NCBI RefSeq assembly: GCF_013423955.1 | Contig: NZ_JACCKX010000001.1 | Coordinates: 1,116,001 to 1,180,000 of the forward strand | Reading direction: 5' to 3' | DNA: 64,000 nucleotides | Source: Ottowia beijingensis | GTDB taxonomy: Bacteria > Pseudomonadota > Gammaproteobacteria > Burkholderiales > Burkholderiaceae_C | In this document: one piece after another, positions 26,193 through 34,804 of the stretch | How the letters are laid out: the number at the start of each line of letters is the position of its first letter | Position numbering within the stretch: the stretch's first letter is position 1 | Program-made: the position numbers and the translations under genes | Notes under the pieces: generated by a model | Seen by the model: the letters and a program-made list of their open reading frames with translations, nothing else | Told to the model about the DNA's origin: nothing | The model's database searches: none

Positions 26193-27285
26193 ATGTTCAG
26201 CACTTCACCCGCCGGCTTCGTGGCCGTTGCCGCCATCGGCTTTGCCCCCATCGGCGCTGCCGGCCCCTGCGCGCCAAGCTGCCGCACACCAACCAGTTCC
26301 AGCTGGGCACGCTGGACAAGAAAGGCTGCTTCTGCCCCTGCAAACAGCCCGACGGCAAGAGCGACGCCAAGTGGACGGTGAACAACCCCGGCAACGGCAA
26401 GGCCGACATCGACCTGGGCAACTACAAGCTGCAGCTGGACGAGAAGAACTCGCAGATCAAGATCGTCAACAAGAACAACGGCGAAGTCACCAACATCTGG
26501 GGCGACCCGCACATCGACTGGAACAAGGACGGCAAGACCGACGCCAACTTCTGGGGCACCACCACCTTCCAGCTGGAAGACGGCACCAAGATCACCATCG
26601 ACACCGAGCCGTTCAAGAACAACCCCAACGAATGCGTCTCCAGCGAAGTCACCGTGACCCGCGGCGACCACGCGCTGAAGATCACCGGCCTGAGCCAGAA
26701 CAAGCTGGGCGACCTGCAGGTGGAATACGCCGACCGCGGCGGCCAGGCGCTGGACTGGGCCACGCAGGACGGCTTCGTGGTGCGCGAGAACCCCAACGGC
26801 GAAGGCTGGCTCAACGCCGACACCGGCAAGCTGGCCGGCCAGAAGGACTTCGACATCACCAAGCCGAACGCCGTGAAGCCCTACGAGTTCACGCAGCAGT
26901 TCGGCCAGGCGCTGGGCCTGTTCCTGATGACCGGCCTGATGGGCGGCATCTTCAGCCACATGGGCAGCCAGGCGTCCAGCTGGGAGCCGGGCCGCAGCAG
27001 CAGCGACACCCTCCGATGCGCAACAAGCCGCTGCTGGTGCCGCCGCGCGCCCGGGTCGAACAGCCCGACGCCCACACCGTCAACATCCACCACCGCAACG
27101 GCACCGTGGACACGCGCAGCGGCGGCTCGCTGGCCTGGCGCACCAACAACCCCGGCCTGCTGCCCTTCAACCCGGTCACGCGCCTGATGGGCGCCATCGG
27201 TGCGGTGGACGGCGTGGCGGTGTTCCGCAACGAAGACGCCGGCCGCAGCGCCCTGACCAGGCTGATGCTGGGCCAGCTGCGCTGA
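26193..27285 (+). CDS. DUF1521 protein with GDPHID metal-ion-induced autocleavage motif (two frameshifts)
   Basis: About 364 aa after repair at CCCC 26264-26267 (gives AAGPLRAKLPHTNQFQLG) and CCC 27009-27011 (gives SSSDTPPMRNKPLL). The N-terminus is hydrophobic (FVAVAAIGFAPIG). The DUF1521 core (about residues 45-235) begins WTVNNPGNGKADIDLGNYKL and contains NIWGDPHIDWNKDGK. In NopE1 of Bradyrhizobium this domain self-cleaves at the Asp-Pro bond of a GDPH[VI]D motif when Ca2+ or similar metals bind. The C-terminal part has an SLAWRTNNPGLLPF ... GAIGAVDGVAVFRNEDAG module like NNPG modules in phage and wall-associated proteins. ATG 26193 follows GGAGG. If the second break were real, the C-terminal 90 aa could be a separate ORF from ATG 27016. 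Confidence 0.75.
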
Positions 27286-27325
27286 GCGCGACGCCATAAG
27301 AAAACGCAAGTCTCCCAAGCCTTTG

Positions 27326-27353
27326 AAACGGCCCGCCCTGCGGGTCGTTTTTT
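27326..27353 (+). terminator. Rho-independent terminator after the DUF1521 gene
   Basis: Stem AAACGGCCCGC / GCGGGTCGTTT with a CCT loop, followed by TTTTTT. It separates the DUF1521 gene from the adenine deaminase gene. Confidence 0.85.
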
Positions 27354-27393
27354 GGGCCGCACCGCACTGGCGTGCGCGTGCAGAATGCCCCGC

Positions 27394-28449
27394 ATGACCG
27401 CGCCCGCCGACCTGATCGACCGAATCCCCGCCGACCACCTGCCCGCGCTGCTGGCCGCCATGCCGAAGGCGGAATTGCACATGCACATCGAAGGCTCGCT
27501 GGAGCCCGAGATGATCTTCGCGCTGGCGGCGCGCAACGGCGTGGCGCTGCCTTACGCCAGCGTGGATGCACTGCGCCGCGCCTACGCCTTCACCGACCTG
27601 CAGAGCTTTCTCGACATCTACTACCAAGGTGCCAGCGTGCTGCTGCACGAGCAGGATTTCTACGACACGGCGCAGGCGTATCTGGCGCGGGCAGCTACCG
27701 ATAACGTCGTACACGCCGAGATCTTCTTCGACCCGCAGACGCACACGGCGCGCGGCGTGCCGATGGGCACGGTGATCCGCGGCCTGTCGCGCGCCTGCGC
27801 CGAGGCGCCGCAGAAGCACGGCCTTAGCGCCACGCTGATCCTGTGCTTTCTGCGCCACCTGAGCGAGCGCGAAGCCTTCGAGACGCTGGAGACGGCGCTA
27901 CCTTTTCGAGAGCACTTCATCGGCGTCGGGCTCGATTCGAGCGAGGTGGGCCACCCGCCGGAGAAGTTCGCCCGCGTGTTCGCGCGCTGCCGCGAACTGG
28001 GCTTTCGCATCGTCGCGCACGCTGGTGAAGAAGGGCCGCCCGACTACATCTGGCAGGCGCTGGACGTGCTGAAGGCGGAGCGCATCGACCACGGCGTGCA
28101 GGCCGTGCACGACGCGGTTCTGATGCGCCGTCTGGGCGCCGGGCGCGTGCCGCTCACGGTGTGCCCGCTGTCGAACCAGAAGCTCCGCGTGTTCCCCGAT
28201 CTGGCGGACCACAACCTGAAGGCGCTGCTCGACGCCGGCCTGTGCGCCACCGTCAACGCCGACGACCCGGCCTACTTCGGCGGCTACGTGAACGACAACC
28301 TGCGCGCCGTGGCCGCCGCCACCGGCCTGACGGCACGGCACGCGTACCAGCTGGCCGCCAACAGCTTCGAGGCCAGCTTTGCCGACGCGGCGGCCAAGGC
28401 GCGCTGGCGCGAGCAGCTGGACGCGTGCTTCGAGCGCTTCAACCGCTGA
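27394..28449 (+). CDS. Adenine deaminase of the adenosine deaminase family
   Basis: 351 aa from ATG 27394 (an in-frame ATG at 27385 is also possible). Amidohydrolase zinc ligands are seen in [36 protein letters not shown] and [12 protein letters not shown]. The [15 protein letters not shown] segment and [12 protein letters not shown] fit the bacterial group typified by P. aeruginosa PA0148. That protein was shown to deaminate adenine rather than adenosine, and I assign adenine on this resemblance. Product hypoxanthine would feed XdhAB. The gene faces the convergent HIT gene with a 1 bp gap. Confidence 0.88.
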   Translation: MTAPADLIDRIPADHLPALLAAMPKAELHMHIEGSLEPEMIFALAARNGVALPYASVDALRRAYAFTDLQSFLDIYYQGASVLLHEQDFYDTAQAYLARAATDNVVHAEIFFDPQTHTARGVPMGTVIRGLSRACAEAPQKHGLSATLILCFLRHLSEREAFETLETALPFREHFIGVGLDSSEVGHPPEKFARVFARCRELGFRIVAHAGEEGPPDYIWQALDVLKAERIDHGVQAVHDAVLMRRLGAGRVPLTVCPLSNQKLRVFPDLADHNLKALLDAGLCATVNADDPAYFGGYVNDNLRAVAAATGLTARHAYQLAANSFEASFADAAAKARWREQLDACFERFNR

Positions 28450-28450
28450 T

Positions 28451-28888
28451 TCAGAGCGCCGCGCGCAGGCGCTGGGCATAGGCCTCCAGCGCGGCGGGGC
28501 CGGGCTCCTTGCGCGGCCAGGTGTAGTCGATGCCATCACCATCGTGCCGCGGCACCACGTGGATGTGAAAGTGCCCCACCGTCTGCCCCGCCACGGCGCC
28601 GTTGGCCTGCAGCAGCATCAGCCCGTCAGGATCGAACGCGGTGCGCGCGGCCAGCGCCACGCGCTGTGCCATGCGCATCACGGCGCCGGCTTCCTCGGGC
28701 GTCAGGTCGAACAGCGTGGCGGCGTGGCGCTTGCTGGCCACCAGCACATGGCCCGGGTTGACCTGGCCCAGGTCCATGAAGGCCAGCGCCAGATCGTCCT
28801 CGGCCACGCGGGCCGAAGGGATCTCGCCCGCCACCAGGCGGCAGAAGATGCACTGGCCGGGTGGCGAGGTGTCGATGAACATGGGCAT
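28451..28888 (-). CDS. HIT family nucleotide hydrolase/transferase
   Basis: 145 aa. The histidine triad GHFHIHVVPRHDGD is intact, and the N-terminal CIFCRLVAGEIPSARV is typical of HinT-like proteins (the CxxC can bind zinc). HIT proteins hydrolyse nucleoside phosphoramidates or AMP-linked substrates. An upstream ATG at 28906 is in frame, but AAGGAG precedes ATG 28888 by seven bases, so I start there. It lies within the purine district but is a widespread housekeeping protein. Confidence 0.9.
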   Translation of the reverse strand: MPMFIDTSPPGQCIFCRLVAGEIPSARVAEDDLALAFMDLGQVNPGHVLVASKRHAATLFDLTPEEAGAVMRMAQRVALAARTAFDPDGLMLLQANGAVAGQTVGHFHIHVVPRHDGDGIDYTWPRKEPGPAALEAYAQRLRAAL

Positions 28889-28963
28889 GGCGAAGCTCCT
28901 TGACATGAAGGTGTACGGGAAAAGCCGCAGTGTAGGAAACGCGATCCTTCATCGCCCGCCTGT

Positions 28964-29037
28964 TGCAGGAGCGGCGGAAGCCGCGAACGGGTGTGGCGCG
29001 ACAGAGGCGCTGCTTCGCGGCTTCCGCCGCTCCTACA
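28964..29037. repeat. Inverted REP pair (GGAGCGGCGGAAGCCGCGA type)
   Basis: GCAGGAGCGGCGGAAGCCGC at 28965-28984 and its inverted partner GCGGCTTCCGCCGCTCCTAC at 29017-29036, a two-REP (BIME-like) arrangement. It resembles REPs of Xanthomonadaceae and pseudomonads. Confidence 0.85.
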
Positions 29038-29038
29038 T

Positions 29039-29130
29039 CCATAGCTTCTGGCGCCTGTCACACCTTGATTTCATGTGTTTATCCTTTGAAATCATTGGAT
29101 GACGGGCGCACCCCACTATCAAATTGATGG
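29039..29130. repeat. Family A palindromic element, long form, copy 7
   Basis: CATAGCTTCTGGCGCCTGTC, ACACCTTGATTTCATG, CTTTGAAATCATTGGATGAC, GGGCGCACCCCACTATC. It is directly joined to the REP pair. Confidence 0.7.
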
Positions 29131-29244
29131 CGCCCCACGGCAGCCGCCAGCACGCGCGCACCCGCCGCCCTACAATCGCGCCCGCCATGCCGATGCCCCG
29201 GTGGCCTGGCGTTGTTTGTTTTCGGGGCCATGTAGAGGAACACC

Positions 29245-30314
29245 ATGTACAAAAACCTCGCCGCCACACTCGTGGCCGCCTGTTGTTTGTCTCCCGCCTT
29301 CGCCCAGTCCAGTGCGCCGATCAGGGCGGCCTGGGTCTACGTCACCCCCTCACCGACGCCGGCTGGACGCAGCAGCACGACCAGGGCCGCCGCGCCGTCG
29401 AGAAGGCGCTGGGCGCGCAGGTGCAGACCACCTACGTCGAGAACGTGCCCGAGGGCGCCGACGCCGAGCGCGTGATCCGCGACCTGGCGGCGCAAGGGCA
29501 CCAGATCATCTTCACGCCCAGCTTCGGCTACATGGAGCCGACGCTGAAGGTGGCGCGCGACTTCCCGGCCGTGAAGTTCGAATCCATCACCGGCTACAAG
29601 CAGGCGCCCAACGTGGCCACGGCCAACGCGCGCTATTACGAGGGACGCTACCTGGCCGGCATCGCCGCCGGGCGCCTGACGAAGTCGAACCAGGCGGGCT
29701 ACGTGGCGGGCTTTCCGATCCCCGAGGTGCTGCAGGGCATCAACGCCTTCACGCTGGGCATGCGCAGCGTCAACCCGAAGGCCGAGGTGCGCGTGATCTG
29801 GCTGAACGAGTGGTTCAACCCGCCGCGCGAGCGCGACGCCGCCATGACGCTGATGAACCAGGGCGCCGACGTGCTGGCCTTCCACACCGGCTCCACAGCC
29901 GTCATGGCCGCCGCCGAGGAGCGCGGCGCACTGGCCGTGGCCTACCACTCCGACATGCGCAAGGTGGCGCCCACGGCGCAGATCGCCGCCGTGACGCACC
30001 AGTGGGGCGACTACTACACGCGCCGCGTGCAGGCCGTGCGCGATGACCGTTGGCAAAGCGGCAAGCTGTGGGGCGGCGTGAAGGAAGGCATGATCCGCGT
30101 CGAGGCCTTCGGCCCCAAGGTGCCGCAGGCGGTGCAGCGCGAAGTGCTGGCCCGGCAGCAGGACATCGCCGCCGGCCGCCTGCACCCGTTCAGCGGGCCG
30201 ATCGCCGACAACGAAGGCCACGCGCGGGTTGGCAAGGGCCAGAAGCTCGATGATGCGCAGATCCTGCAGATGAACTGGCTGGTCGACGGCGTGCGCACGC
30301 CGCTGCCGCGCTGA
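29245..30314 (+). CDS. BMP-family periplasmic substrate-binding protein, second copy (one frameshift)
   Basis: About 356 aa after repair at the CCCCC run 29345-29349 (a sixth C gives WVYVTPLTDAGWTQQHDQG). It has a cleavable Sec signal peptide (MYKNLAATLVAACCLSPAFAQ), in contrast to the lipoprotein at 23587. The Bmp domain is clearly related to it (FTPSFGYMEPTLKVARDF, VIWLNEWFNPPRERDAA, HSDMRKVAPTAQIA). Two binding proteins could share one transporter with different ligand preferences, or this one could be a free periplasmic receptor. Confidence 0.9.
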
Positions 30315-30417
30315 GCACCGGCCCGGCTCGGCAGGTGTGCATGCATCCGCCGGGTTCGCGCGGAGCGCCAACACCGGCGCCCATCGAGGCGCCAGGCGCG
30401 GACGTCGCCCCCGCCGC

Positions 30418-30978
30418 TCAGGCCGCGAACTGCGCGGCCTGCTGCTGCAACTGCTCGGCCACGGTGTCGAACGGCGCCATGTCGCCGGCGGCGCGCGACA
30501 GCAGGATCGCGCCCTGCACCGCCGCCATCAGCAGCGTGGCAAAGCTGGCGGCCTGCGCCGGCGGCAGGCCGGCCGCCTTCAGCGCCGCTGCCAGCGTGCC
30601 CGTCCATTGCGCGAAGGCCTGGCGGCAGTCCTGCAGCAGGCGGCTGGAGTCGGCCGCCACGGTGACGGCCACCACGGGACAACCTGATTCGCAGTCGTCG
30701 CGCAGCAGCATGCCGCGCCACAGGGCCAGCGCCCCTTGCACCACCGCCTCGGCCGGCTGGCCATGCAGCGCCTGCAGCTGGTCGTCCAGCAAGGTGGTGA
30801 AATCCTCCAGCACGGCCTCGATCAGCTCGGCCTTGCCGCCCGGAAAGTGGTGGTAGATGGAGCCGCGCGACGTGCCCGTCAGCGCCAGCACTTCGGAAAA
30901 CGCGGTCGCGTGCAAGCCCCGGCGCCGCAGCACCTGGGTTGCCCCTTCCACCATCTTCCGACGCACAGTTCCGCGCAT
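30418..30978 (-). CDS. TetR/AcrR family regulator (LmrA/YxaF-like)
   Basis: 186 aa from ATG 30978. The N-terminal helix-turn-helix is FSEVLALTGTSRGSIYHHFP, followed by GGKAELIEAVLEDF, which is the TetR recognition helix region. The C-terminal segment with CESGCPVVAVTVAA fits the LmrA/YxaF-type ligand-binding domain. It is divergent from the guanine deaminase gene with 202 bp between starts, and a palindrome at 31059-31075 lies between them, so autoregulation and control of guaD are plausible. Confidence 0.9.
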   Translation of the reverse strand: MRGTVRRKMVEGATQVLRRRGLHATAFSEVLALTGTSRGSIYHHFPGGKAELIEAVLEDFTTLLDDQLQALHGQPAEAVVQGALALWRGMLLRDDCESGCPVVAVTVAADSSRLLQDCRQAFAQWTGTLAAALKAAGLPPAQAASFATLLMAAVQGAILLSRAAGDMAPFDTVAEQLQQQAAQFAA

Positions 30979-31058
30979 GGTCGCCCGCCTCTCTTGACGA
31001 TCCGGCCGCACCGCCCGGCCAGAGCATGGCAGCATAGCAACGAAGCCGCAGAATCACT

Positions 31059-31075
31059 ATGTCATTCGACATGAC
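31059..31075. promoter_or_regulatory. Overlapping small palindromes, candidate TetR operator
   Basis: Two overlapping inverted repeats: ATGTC-ATTC-GACAT (31059-31072) and GTCAT-TCGAC-ATGAC (31061-31075), between the tetR and guaD starts. Confidence 0.45.
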
Positions 31076-31087
31076 GTGTGGCTGGCA

Positions 31088-31122
31088 TTGCGCATCAAGC
31101 TATTATTTGGATAGCGATTTCC
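31088..31122. repeat. Family A palindromic element, short remnant, copy 8
   Basis: TTGCGCATCAAGCTATTATT followed by TGGATAGCG, between tetR and guaD. A partial copy. Confidence 0.45.
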
Positions 31123-31180
31123 ACATCGTGCGCGATGCCGGTGGCCCGGTCACGCCGGCCGGCGTGGGCACAATGGCCGC

Positions 31181-32478
31181 ATGCAACAGGCTTGGCGTGC
31201 AGCCCTCCTCCGATTCGACGCCCACGGCCAGGCCGTGCACGACAGCGACGGCCTGCTGGTGACGCAGCGCGATGCCGCCGGCGTGCGGCGCGTGGTGGCC
31301 GCCGGCTCGCACGCGACGTTGGCACCGCAGTTCGCGCAGGTGCCCGTCACGCACCTGCCCGGCCGGCTGATCGCCCCCGGCTTCGTGGACATGCACGTCC
31401 ACTACCCGCAACTCGACGTGATCGGCTCGCCCGCCGACGGCCTGCTGCCCTGGCTGGAGCACTACACCTTTCCGCACGAGGCGCGCTTTGCCGACCCGGC
31501 GCATGCGGCCGAGGTGGCCGCCTTCTTCTGCGGCGAGCTGGCGCGCCACGGCGTGACGACGGCGCTCACCTTCTGCACCTCGCACCCAGCGTCGGTCGAT
31601 GCGCTGTTCACCGAAGCGCAGACACGCGGCCTGCGCCTGATCGCCGGCAAGTGCCTGCAGGATCGCCACAGCCCCGATGGCGTGCGCGACGAGACCGGGC
31701 AGAGCCTGATAGATACCGAAGCGCTGATCAAGAAGTGGCACGGCGTGGACCGCCTGGGCTACGCCATCACGCCGCGCTTTGCACCCACATCAACCGAGGC
31801 GCAACTGCGCGGCGCGGGTGCGCTGGCCGCGCAGTACCCCGCTGTGTGGATCCAGTCGCACGTGGCCGAGAACGTCGACGAGATCGCCTGGGCGCGCGCG
31901 CTGTTTCCCGATTCGCGCAGCTACCTCGCCATCTACGCCGACCACGGCCTGATGCGCCGCCGCGCCGTGTACGCGCACTGCATCCACTTCCACGACGACG
32001 ACCGCGCGCTGATGCGCGATACCCACACCGCCGCCGCCGTGTGCCCCACCAGCAACCTCTTTTTGGGCAGCGGCTTCTTCGACTTCGCGGGGCCGAGCGC
32101 GTGCCCTTCGCCCACGGCCTGGCCAGCGACGTGGGCGGCGGCACCAGCTTCTCGCCCTTCGTGACGATGCGCGCGGCTTACTTCGCCGGCCGCGCGGCCA
32201 GCACGGGCGTGGAGCCCAAGCCGGGCATCAGCCTGTCGCCCGAGCGCTTGTGGTGGCTGCACACCGCCGGCGCGGCGCGCGCGCTGGATCTGCAAGGCGT
32301 GGTCGGCAACCTGCAGCCCGGCTGCGAGGCCGACTTCGTGGTGCTGAACCCCGGCGCCACGCCGCTGCTGGCGCGCCGCACCGCGCAGGCCGAGACGCTG
32401 GCCGAGCTGCTGTTCGCCCTCATCGTGCTGGGCGACGACCGCGTGGTCGAGCGCACCGTGATTTCTCAAGCAAAATAG
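31181..32478 (+). CDS. guaD: Guanine deaminase (one frameshift)
   Basis: About 432 aa after repair at the GGGG run 32089-32092 (a fifth G gives [20 protein letters not shown]). It converts guanine to xanthine, the substrate of XdhAB. Amidohydrolase metal ligands are in [18 protein letters not shown] (HxH), [12 protein letters not shown], and [11 protein letters not shown]; the last Asp ligand is in [12 protein letters not shown]. The guanine-binding segment [11 protein letters not shown] is present. The final residues VISQAK and the stop codon come from a family A repeat (32463-32526), replacing the usual C-terminal end. Confidence 0.92.
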
Positions 32479-32526
32479 CGGTCTGGCGCTTGAGGAGAAA
32501 GCGCGACCAGCTATCAAAAACAGAGT
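32463..32526. repeat. Family A palindromic element, copy 9, supplying the guaD stop codon
   Basis: TTCTCAAGCAAAATAGCGGT, CTGGCGCTTGAGGAGAAAGC, GCGACCAGCTATCAAAAAC. The hairpin GGCGCTTGAGGAGAAAGCGC is intact. The TAG of AAAATAG ends guaD. Confidence 0.75.
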
Positions 32527-32534
32527 ACCCTGAC

Positions 32535-33101
32535 ATGAGCATCAAGAGCGACAAGTGGATCCGCCGCATGGCCGAGCAGCACGGCATGATCGAGCCTTTC
32601 GAGCCGGGCCAGATCCGCGAGCGCGACGGCAAGAAGATCGTCAGCTACGGCACCAGCAGTTATGGCTACGACATCCGCTGCGCGCCCGAATTCAAGATCT
32701 TCACCAACATCCACAGCACGGTGGTTGATCCGAAGAATTTTGACGAGAAGAGCTTCGTCGACTTCCACGGCGATGTCTGCATCATCCCGCCCAACAGCTT
32801 TGCGCTGGCGCGCACGGTGGAGTACTTCCGCATCCCGCGCAACGTGCTGACCATTTGCCTGGGCAAGAGCACTTATGCGCGCTGCGGCATCATCGTCAAC
32901 GTCACGCCCTTCGAGCCCGAGTGGGAAGGCTACGTGACGCTGGAGTTCAGCAACACCACGCCGCTGCCGGCCAAAATCTACGCGGGCGAAGGCTGCGCGC
33001 AGGTGCTGTTCTTCGAGAGCGACGAGGTGTGCGAAGTCAGCTACAAGGACCGTGGCGGCAAGTACCAGGGCCAGGTGGGCGTGACGCTGCCAAAGACCTG
33101 A
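32535..33101 (+). CDS. dcd: dCTP deaminase
   Basis: 188 aa, intact. Converts dCTP to dUTP for thymidylate synthesis. Seen are [19 protein letters not shown] at the start, [13 protein letters not shown], the catalytic-site [20 protein letters not shown] with its Glu, and [12 protein letters not shown] 32535 lies just downstream of the repeat, so the repeat sits in its leader. The link to purine catabolism is probably positional only. Confidence 0.97.
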   Translation: MSIKSDKWIRRMAEQHGMIEPFEPGQIRERDGKKIVSYGTSSYGYDIRCAPEFKIFTNIHSTVVDPKNFDEKSFVDFHGDVCIIPPNSFALARTVEYFRIPRNVLTICLGKSTYARCGIIVNVTPFEPEWEGYVTLEFSNTTPLPAKIYAGEGCAQVLFFESDEVCEVSYKDRGGKYQGQVGVTLPKT

Positions 33102-33210
33102 GGCACGGCGCCGCATCGCCGTGCGGCGACGGCGCGCTTCGGTTTTTCCTACGCCAGCCACCGCCGCTGGCTGAATGGTCACGAGCGGCCACGTTCGTAG
33201 CATCCAACGC

Positions 33211-33543
33211 ATGGCTACGAACACGCACACCCCCGACTTTCAGGACACGATTCCGGCTGCCTGCCGCGCAAACAAGGCGCGGCCGCCGCGCAGCCCGGCC
33301 GCCGATGCGGACGACCTGGTCACACTGCTTTCGCCCGAGCGCGTGGTGGTGGTGATCGGCCTGCTGACCATGGTCGTGCTGCTGCTGGCCTCGATCGCCG
33401 GTGTGGCGCAGGCACAGGTGCGCAAGGGCCACGACTTCCAGTTCGCGCAGTCACCGGCGCCGGCGCAGGCCGCCACGGTCTACAGCAGCCATGGCGGTGC
33501 CCGCGTGGACGACCTGGGGCCGGTGGCCGCGCTCTCGAATTAA
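33211..33543 (+). CDS. Small membrane protein of unknown function
   Basis: 110 aa from ATG 33211. One central hydrophobic segment (VVVVIGLLTMVVLLLASIAG, about residues 51-70) separates a polar N-terminal part from a short polar C-terminal tail (RKGHDFQFAQ). No signal peptidase site and no known domain recognised. It converges on the ornithine cyclodeaminase-family gene, 4 bp apart. Codon use looks like the neighbours, so I take it as a real gene. Confidence 0.5.
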   Translation: MATNTHTPDFQDTIPAACRANKARPPRSPAADADDLVTLLSPERVVVVIGLLTMVVLLLASIAGVAQAQVRKGHDFQFAQSPAPAQAATVYSSHGGARVDDLGPVAALSN

Positions 33544-33547
33544 GCGC

Positions 33548-34471
33548 TCAGCCCGTCGGCCGCGATTTCGCCGCCAGCCGCGCGGCGGCCAGGTCCCAGC
33601 CGGCCCAGCCGCAGCTCTTGAACAGCACCGGCCCGCGCGCGTCGCGGGCTTTTGGCTGGCCGGCCACGATGTCGGCCAGCGCCGGCATGGCGTCCACGTC
33701 GAGGCCCGCCTGCAGCAGGTCGCCCGCCTCATGGCCCGCGTCGCGCGAATCGACCACGATGCGGCCCTGCGCGGCGATGGCGCGGCACAGCTCGGGCGCC
33801 AGTTCCACCATCTGCGGCGTGAAGGCGCCGACGGCGGCGATGAAGGCATCGTCACGCGGCTGGCCGCGCAGCACCACGGCGCTGGCGGGCGTGCAGGTGG
33901 CGACCAGCGGGCAATCGGCCAGCGCGGCATCGGCGTCGTCGACCACTTCGGCCCGCAAACCCAGGCGGCGTGCGTGCGCGGCCAGCGCCTCGGCACTGGC
34001 GCGGCGGCGCGAGGCGATGCGGAACTGCTTCACGCCCAGTGCGGCGGCGAACACCTCGACGTGCGCCTGTCCCTGCACGCCGGCGCCGACGATCAGCATC
34101 GGCCCCGCCAGATTCGGCGCCAGCCAGCGCGCGCCGAGCGCCGACACGGCCGCCGTGCGCCGCCCCGTCACGGTGGGGCCATCCAGGATCAGCGTGCGCG
34201 CACCGCTGGCCACGTCGAACACCGCCACGTCGCCCTGGATGGTGGGCGTGGCCGTGCCCACGTTGGCGGGCGTGAAGGTGATGAGCTTGGTCATGGCCGT
34301 GCGCGCGTCGCAGCCGGGCATGGCGAACAGGAACGCGCCCGCCGCCATGGGCAGCACGGTGCGCGGCGGCACCTGCACCGTGGGGTCGGTCAGCAGGGCT
34401 TCGATTTCATCGACCAGCGGCGCCCAGGGCAGGCGCGCGGCGGTCTGGGCGGCGTCGAGCAGGATGTTCAT
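33548..34471 (-). CDS. Ornithine cyclodeaminase/mu-crystallin family protein (delta-1-pyrroline-2-carboxylate reductase type)
   Basis: 307 aa from ATG 34471. A Rossmann NAD(P)-binding motif LIVGAGVQGQAHVEVF is central. Upstream TIQGDVAVFDVASGARTLIL and DGPTVTGRRTAAVSALGARW carry the family Thr-Gly-Arg-Arg-Thr segment. Bacterial members with this pattern (LhpI/DpkA group) reduce cyclic imino acids from hydroxyproline or lysine breakdown; others are ornithine cyclodeaminases. Without the neighbouring pathway genes the substrate is open. Confidence 0.82.
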   Translation of the reverse strand: MNILLDAAQTAARLPWAPLVDEIEALLTDPTVQVPPRTVLPMAAGAFLFAMPGCDARTAMTKLITFTPANVGTATPTIQGDVAVFDVASGARTLILDGPTVTGRRTAAVSALGARWLAPNLAGPMLIVGAGVQGQAHVEVFAAALGVKQFRIASRRRASAEALAAHARRLGLRAEVVDDADAALADCPLVATCTPASAVVLRGQPRDDAFIAAVGAFTPQMVELAPELCRAIAAQGRIVVDSRDAGHEAGDLLQAGLDVDAMPALADIVAGQPKARDARGPVLFKSCGWAGWDLAAARLAAKSRPTG

Positions 34472-34540
34472 GCGGGGATTCTGGCGCATGGGGGCGCGGG
34501 GGTTCGTCGCTTCCTGATTCGCAGCCAGTCTCAGACCGTG

Positions 34541-34618
34541 TTGTGGGAGCGGGCTTGCCCGCGATCAAGCGTTCATTGCGACGAGTCGCCTCATCGCGGG
34601 CAAGCCCGTTCCCACACA
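34541..34618. repeat. Inverted REP pair of Pseudomonas putida type
   Basis: TTGTGGGAGCGGGCTTGCCC / GCGAT at the left and TCGCGGGCAAGCCCGTTCCC / ACA at the right. The core GCGGGCAAGCCCGCTCCCACA is the widely known P. putida REP sequence. A single copy recurs at 38102-38128. Confidence 0.9.
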
Positions 34619-34670
34619 GCGGATGAGGGCCGCGCGTCATCCAAGACTTCTTGATAACCAAGCATCGCCT

Positions 34671-34738
34671 CACATACTCCCCATATGACACATCTATAGC
34701 GCCCGACCAATAAGCGCAAGAAACACATACTCCCCTGT
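34671..34738. repeat. GGGAGTAT-flanked hairpin element, family B, copy 3 (reverse orientation)
   Basis: CACATACTCCCCATATGACA, CATCTATAGCGCCCGACCAA, TAAGCGCAAGAAACACATAC, TCCCC. On the minus strand it is GGGGAGTATGTG, a TTGCGCTTATTGGTCGGGCG hairpin, then ATATGGGGAGTATGTG. Confidence 0.65.
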
Positions 34739-34804
34739 TTTTCAGCGGGGCTGGTCGGCGCAACGCGCGGCCGCTGTACGGGGCGCTGCCGGCTTGGGCA
34801 GGCT

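Larger units (their letters stand above)
28889..29244. other. 356 bp without a gene: REP pair and family A repeat
   Basis: The stretch between the HIT gene and the second BMP gene holds an inverted REP pair (28964-29037) and a long-form family A repeat (29039-29130). About 110 bp of likely promoter sequence for the BMP gene remain. No ORF with coding character is seen. Confidence 0.7.
34472..34804. other. 333 bp without a gene: REP pair and GGGAGTAT element
   Basis: Between the ornithine cyclodeaminase-family gene and pcp. It holds an inverted Pseudomonas-type REP pair (34541-34618) and a family B element (34671-34738). The rest (34472-34540 and 34739-34804) shows no ORF or promoter I can support. 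Confidence 0.7.

Noticed and set aside
27016-27285. A separate 89-aa gene starting at ATG 27016
   Set aside because: A one-base repair joins it smoothly to the DUF1521 protein and no ribosome binding site is seen before that ATG; kept as an alternative in the entry.
33102-33210. A terminator after dcd (GCCGCATCGCCGTGCGGC with later T-run)
   Set aside because: The T-run is about 15 bases away from the hairpin, so it does not form a convincing Rho-independent terminator.
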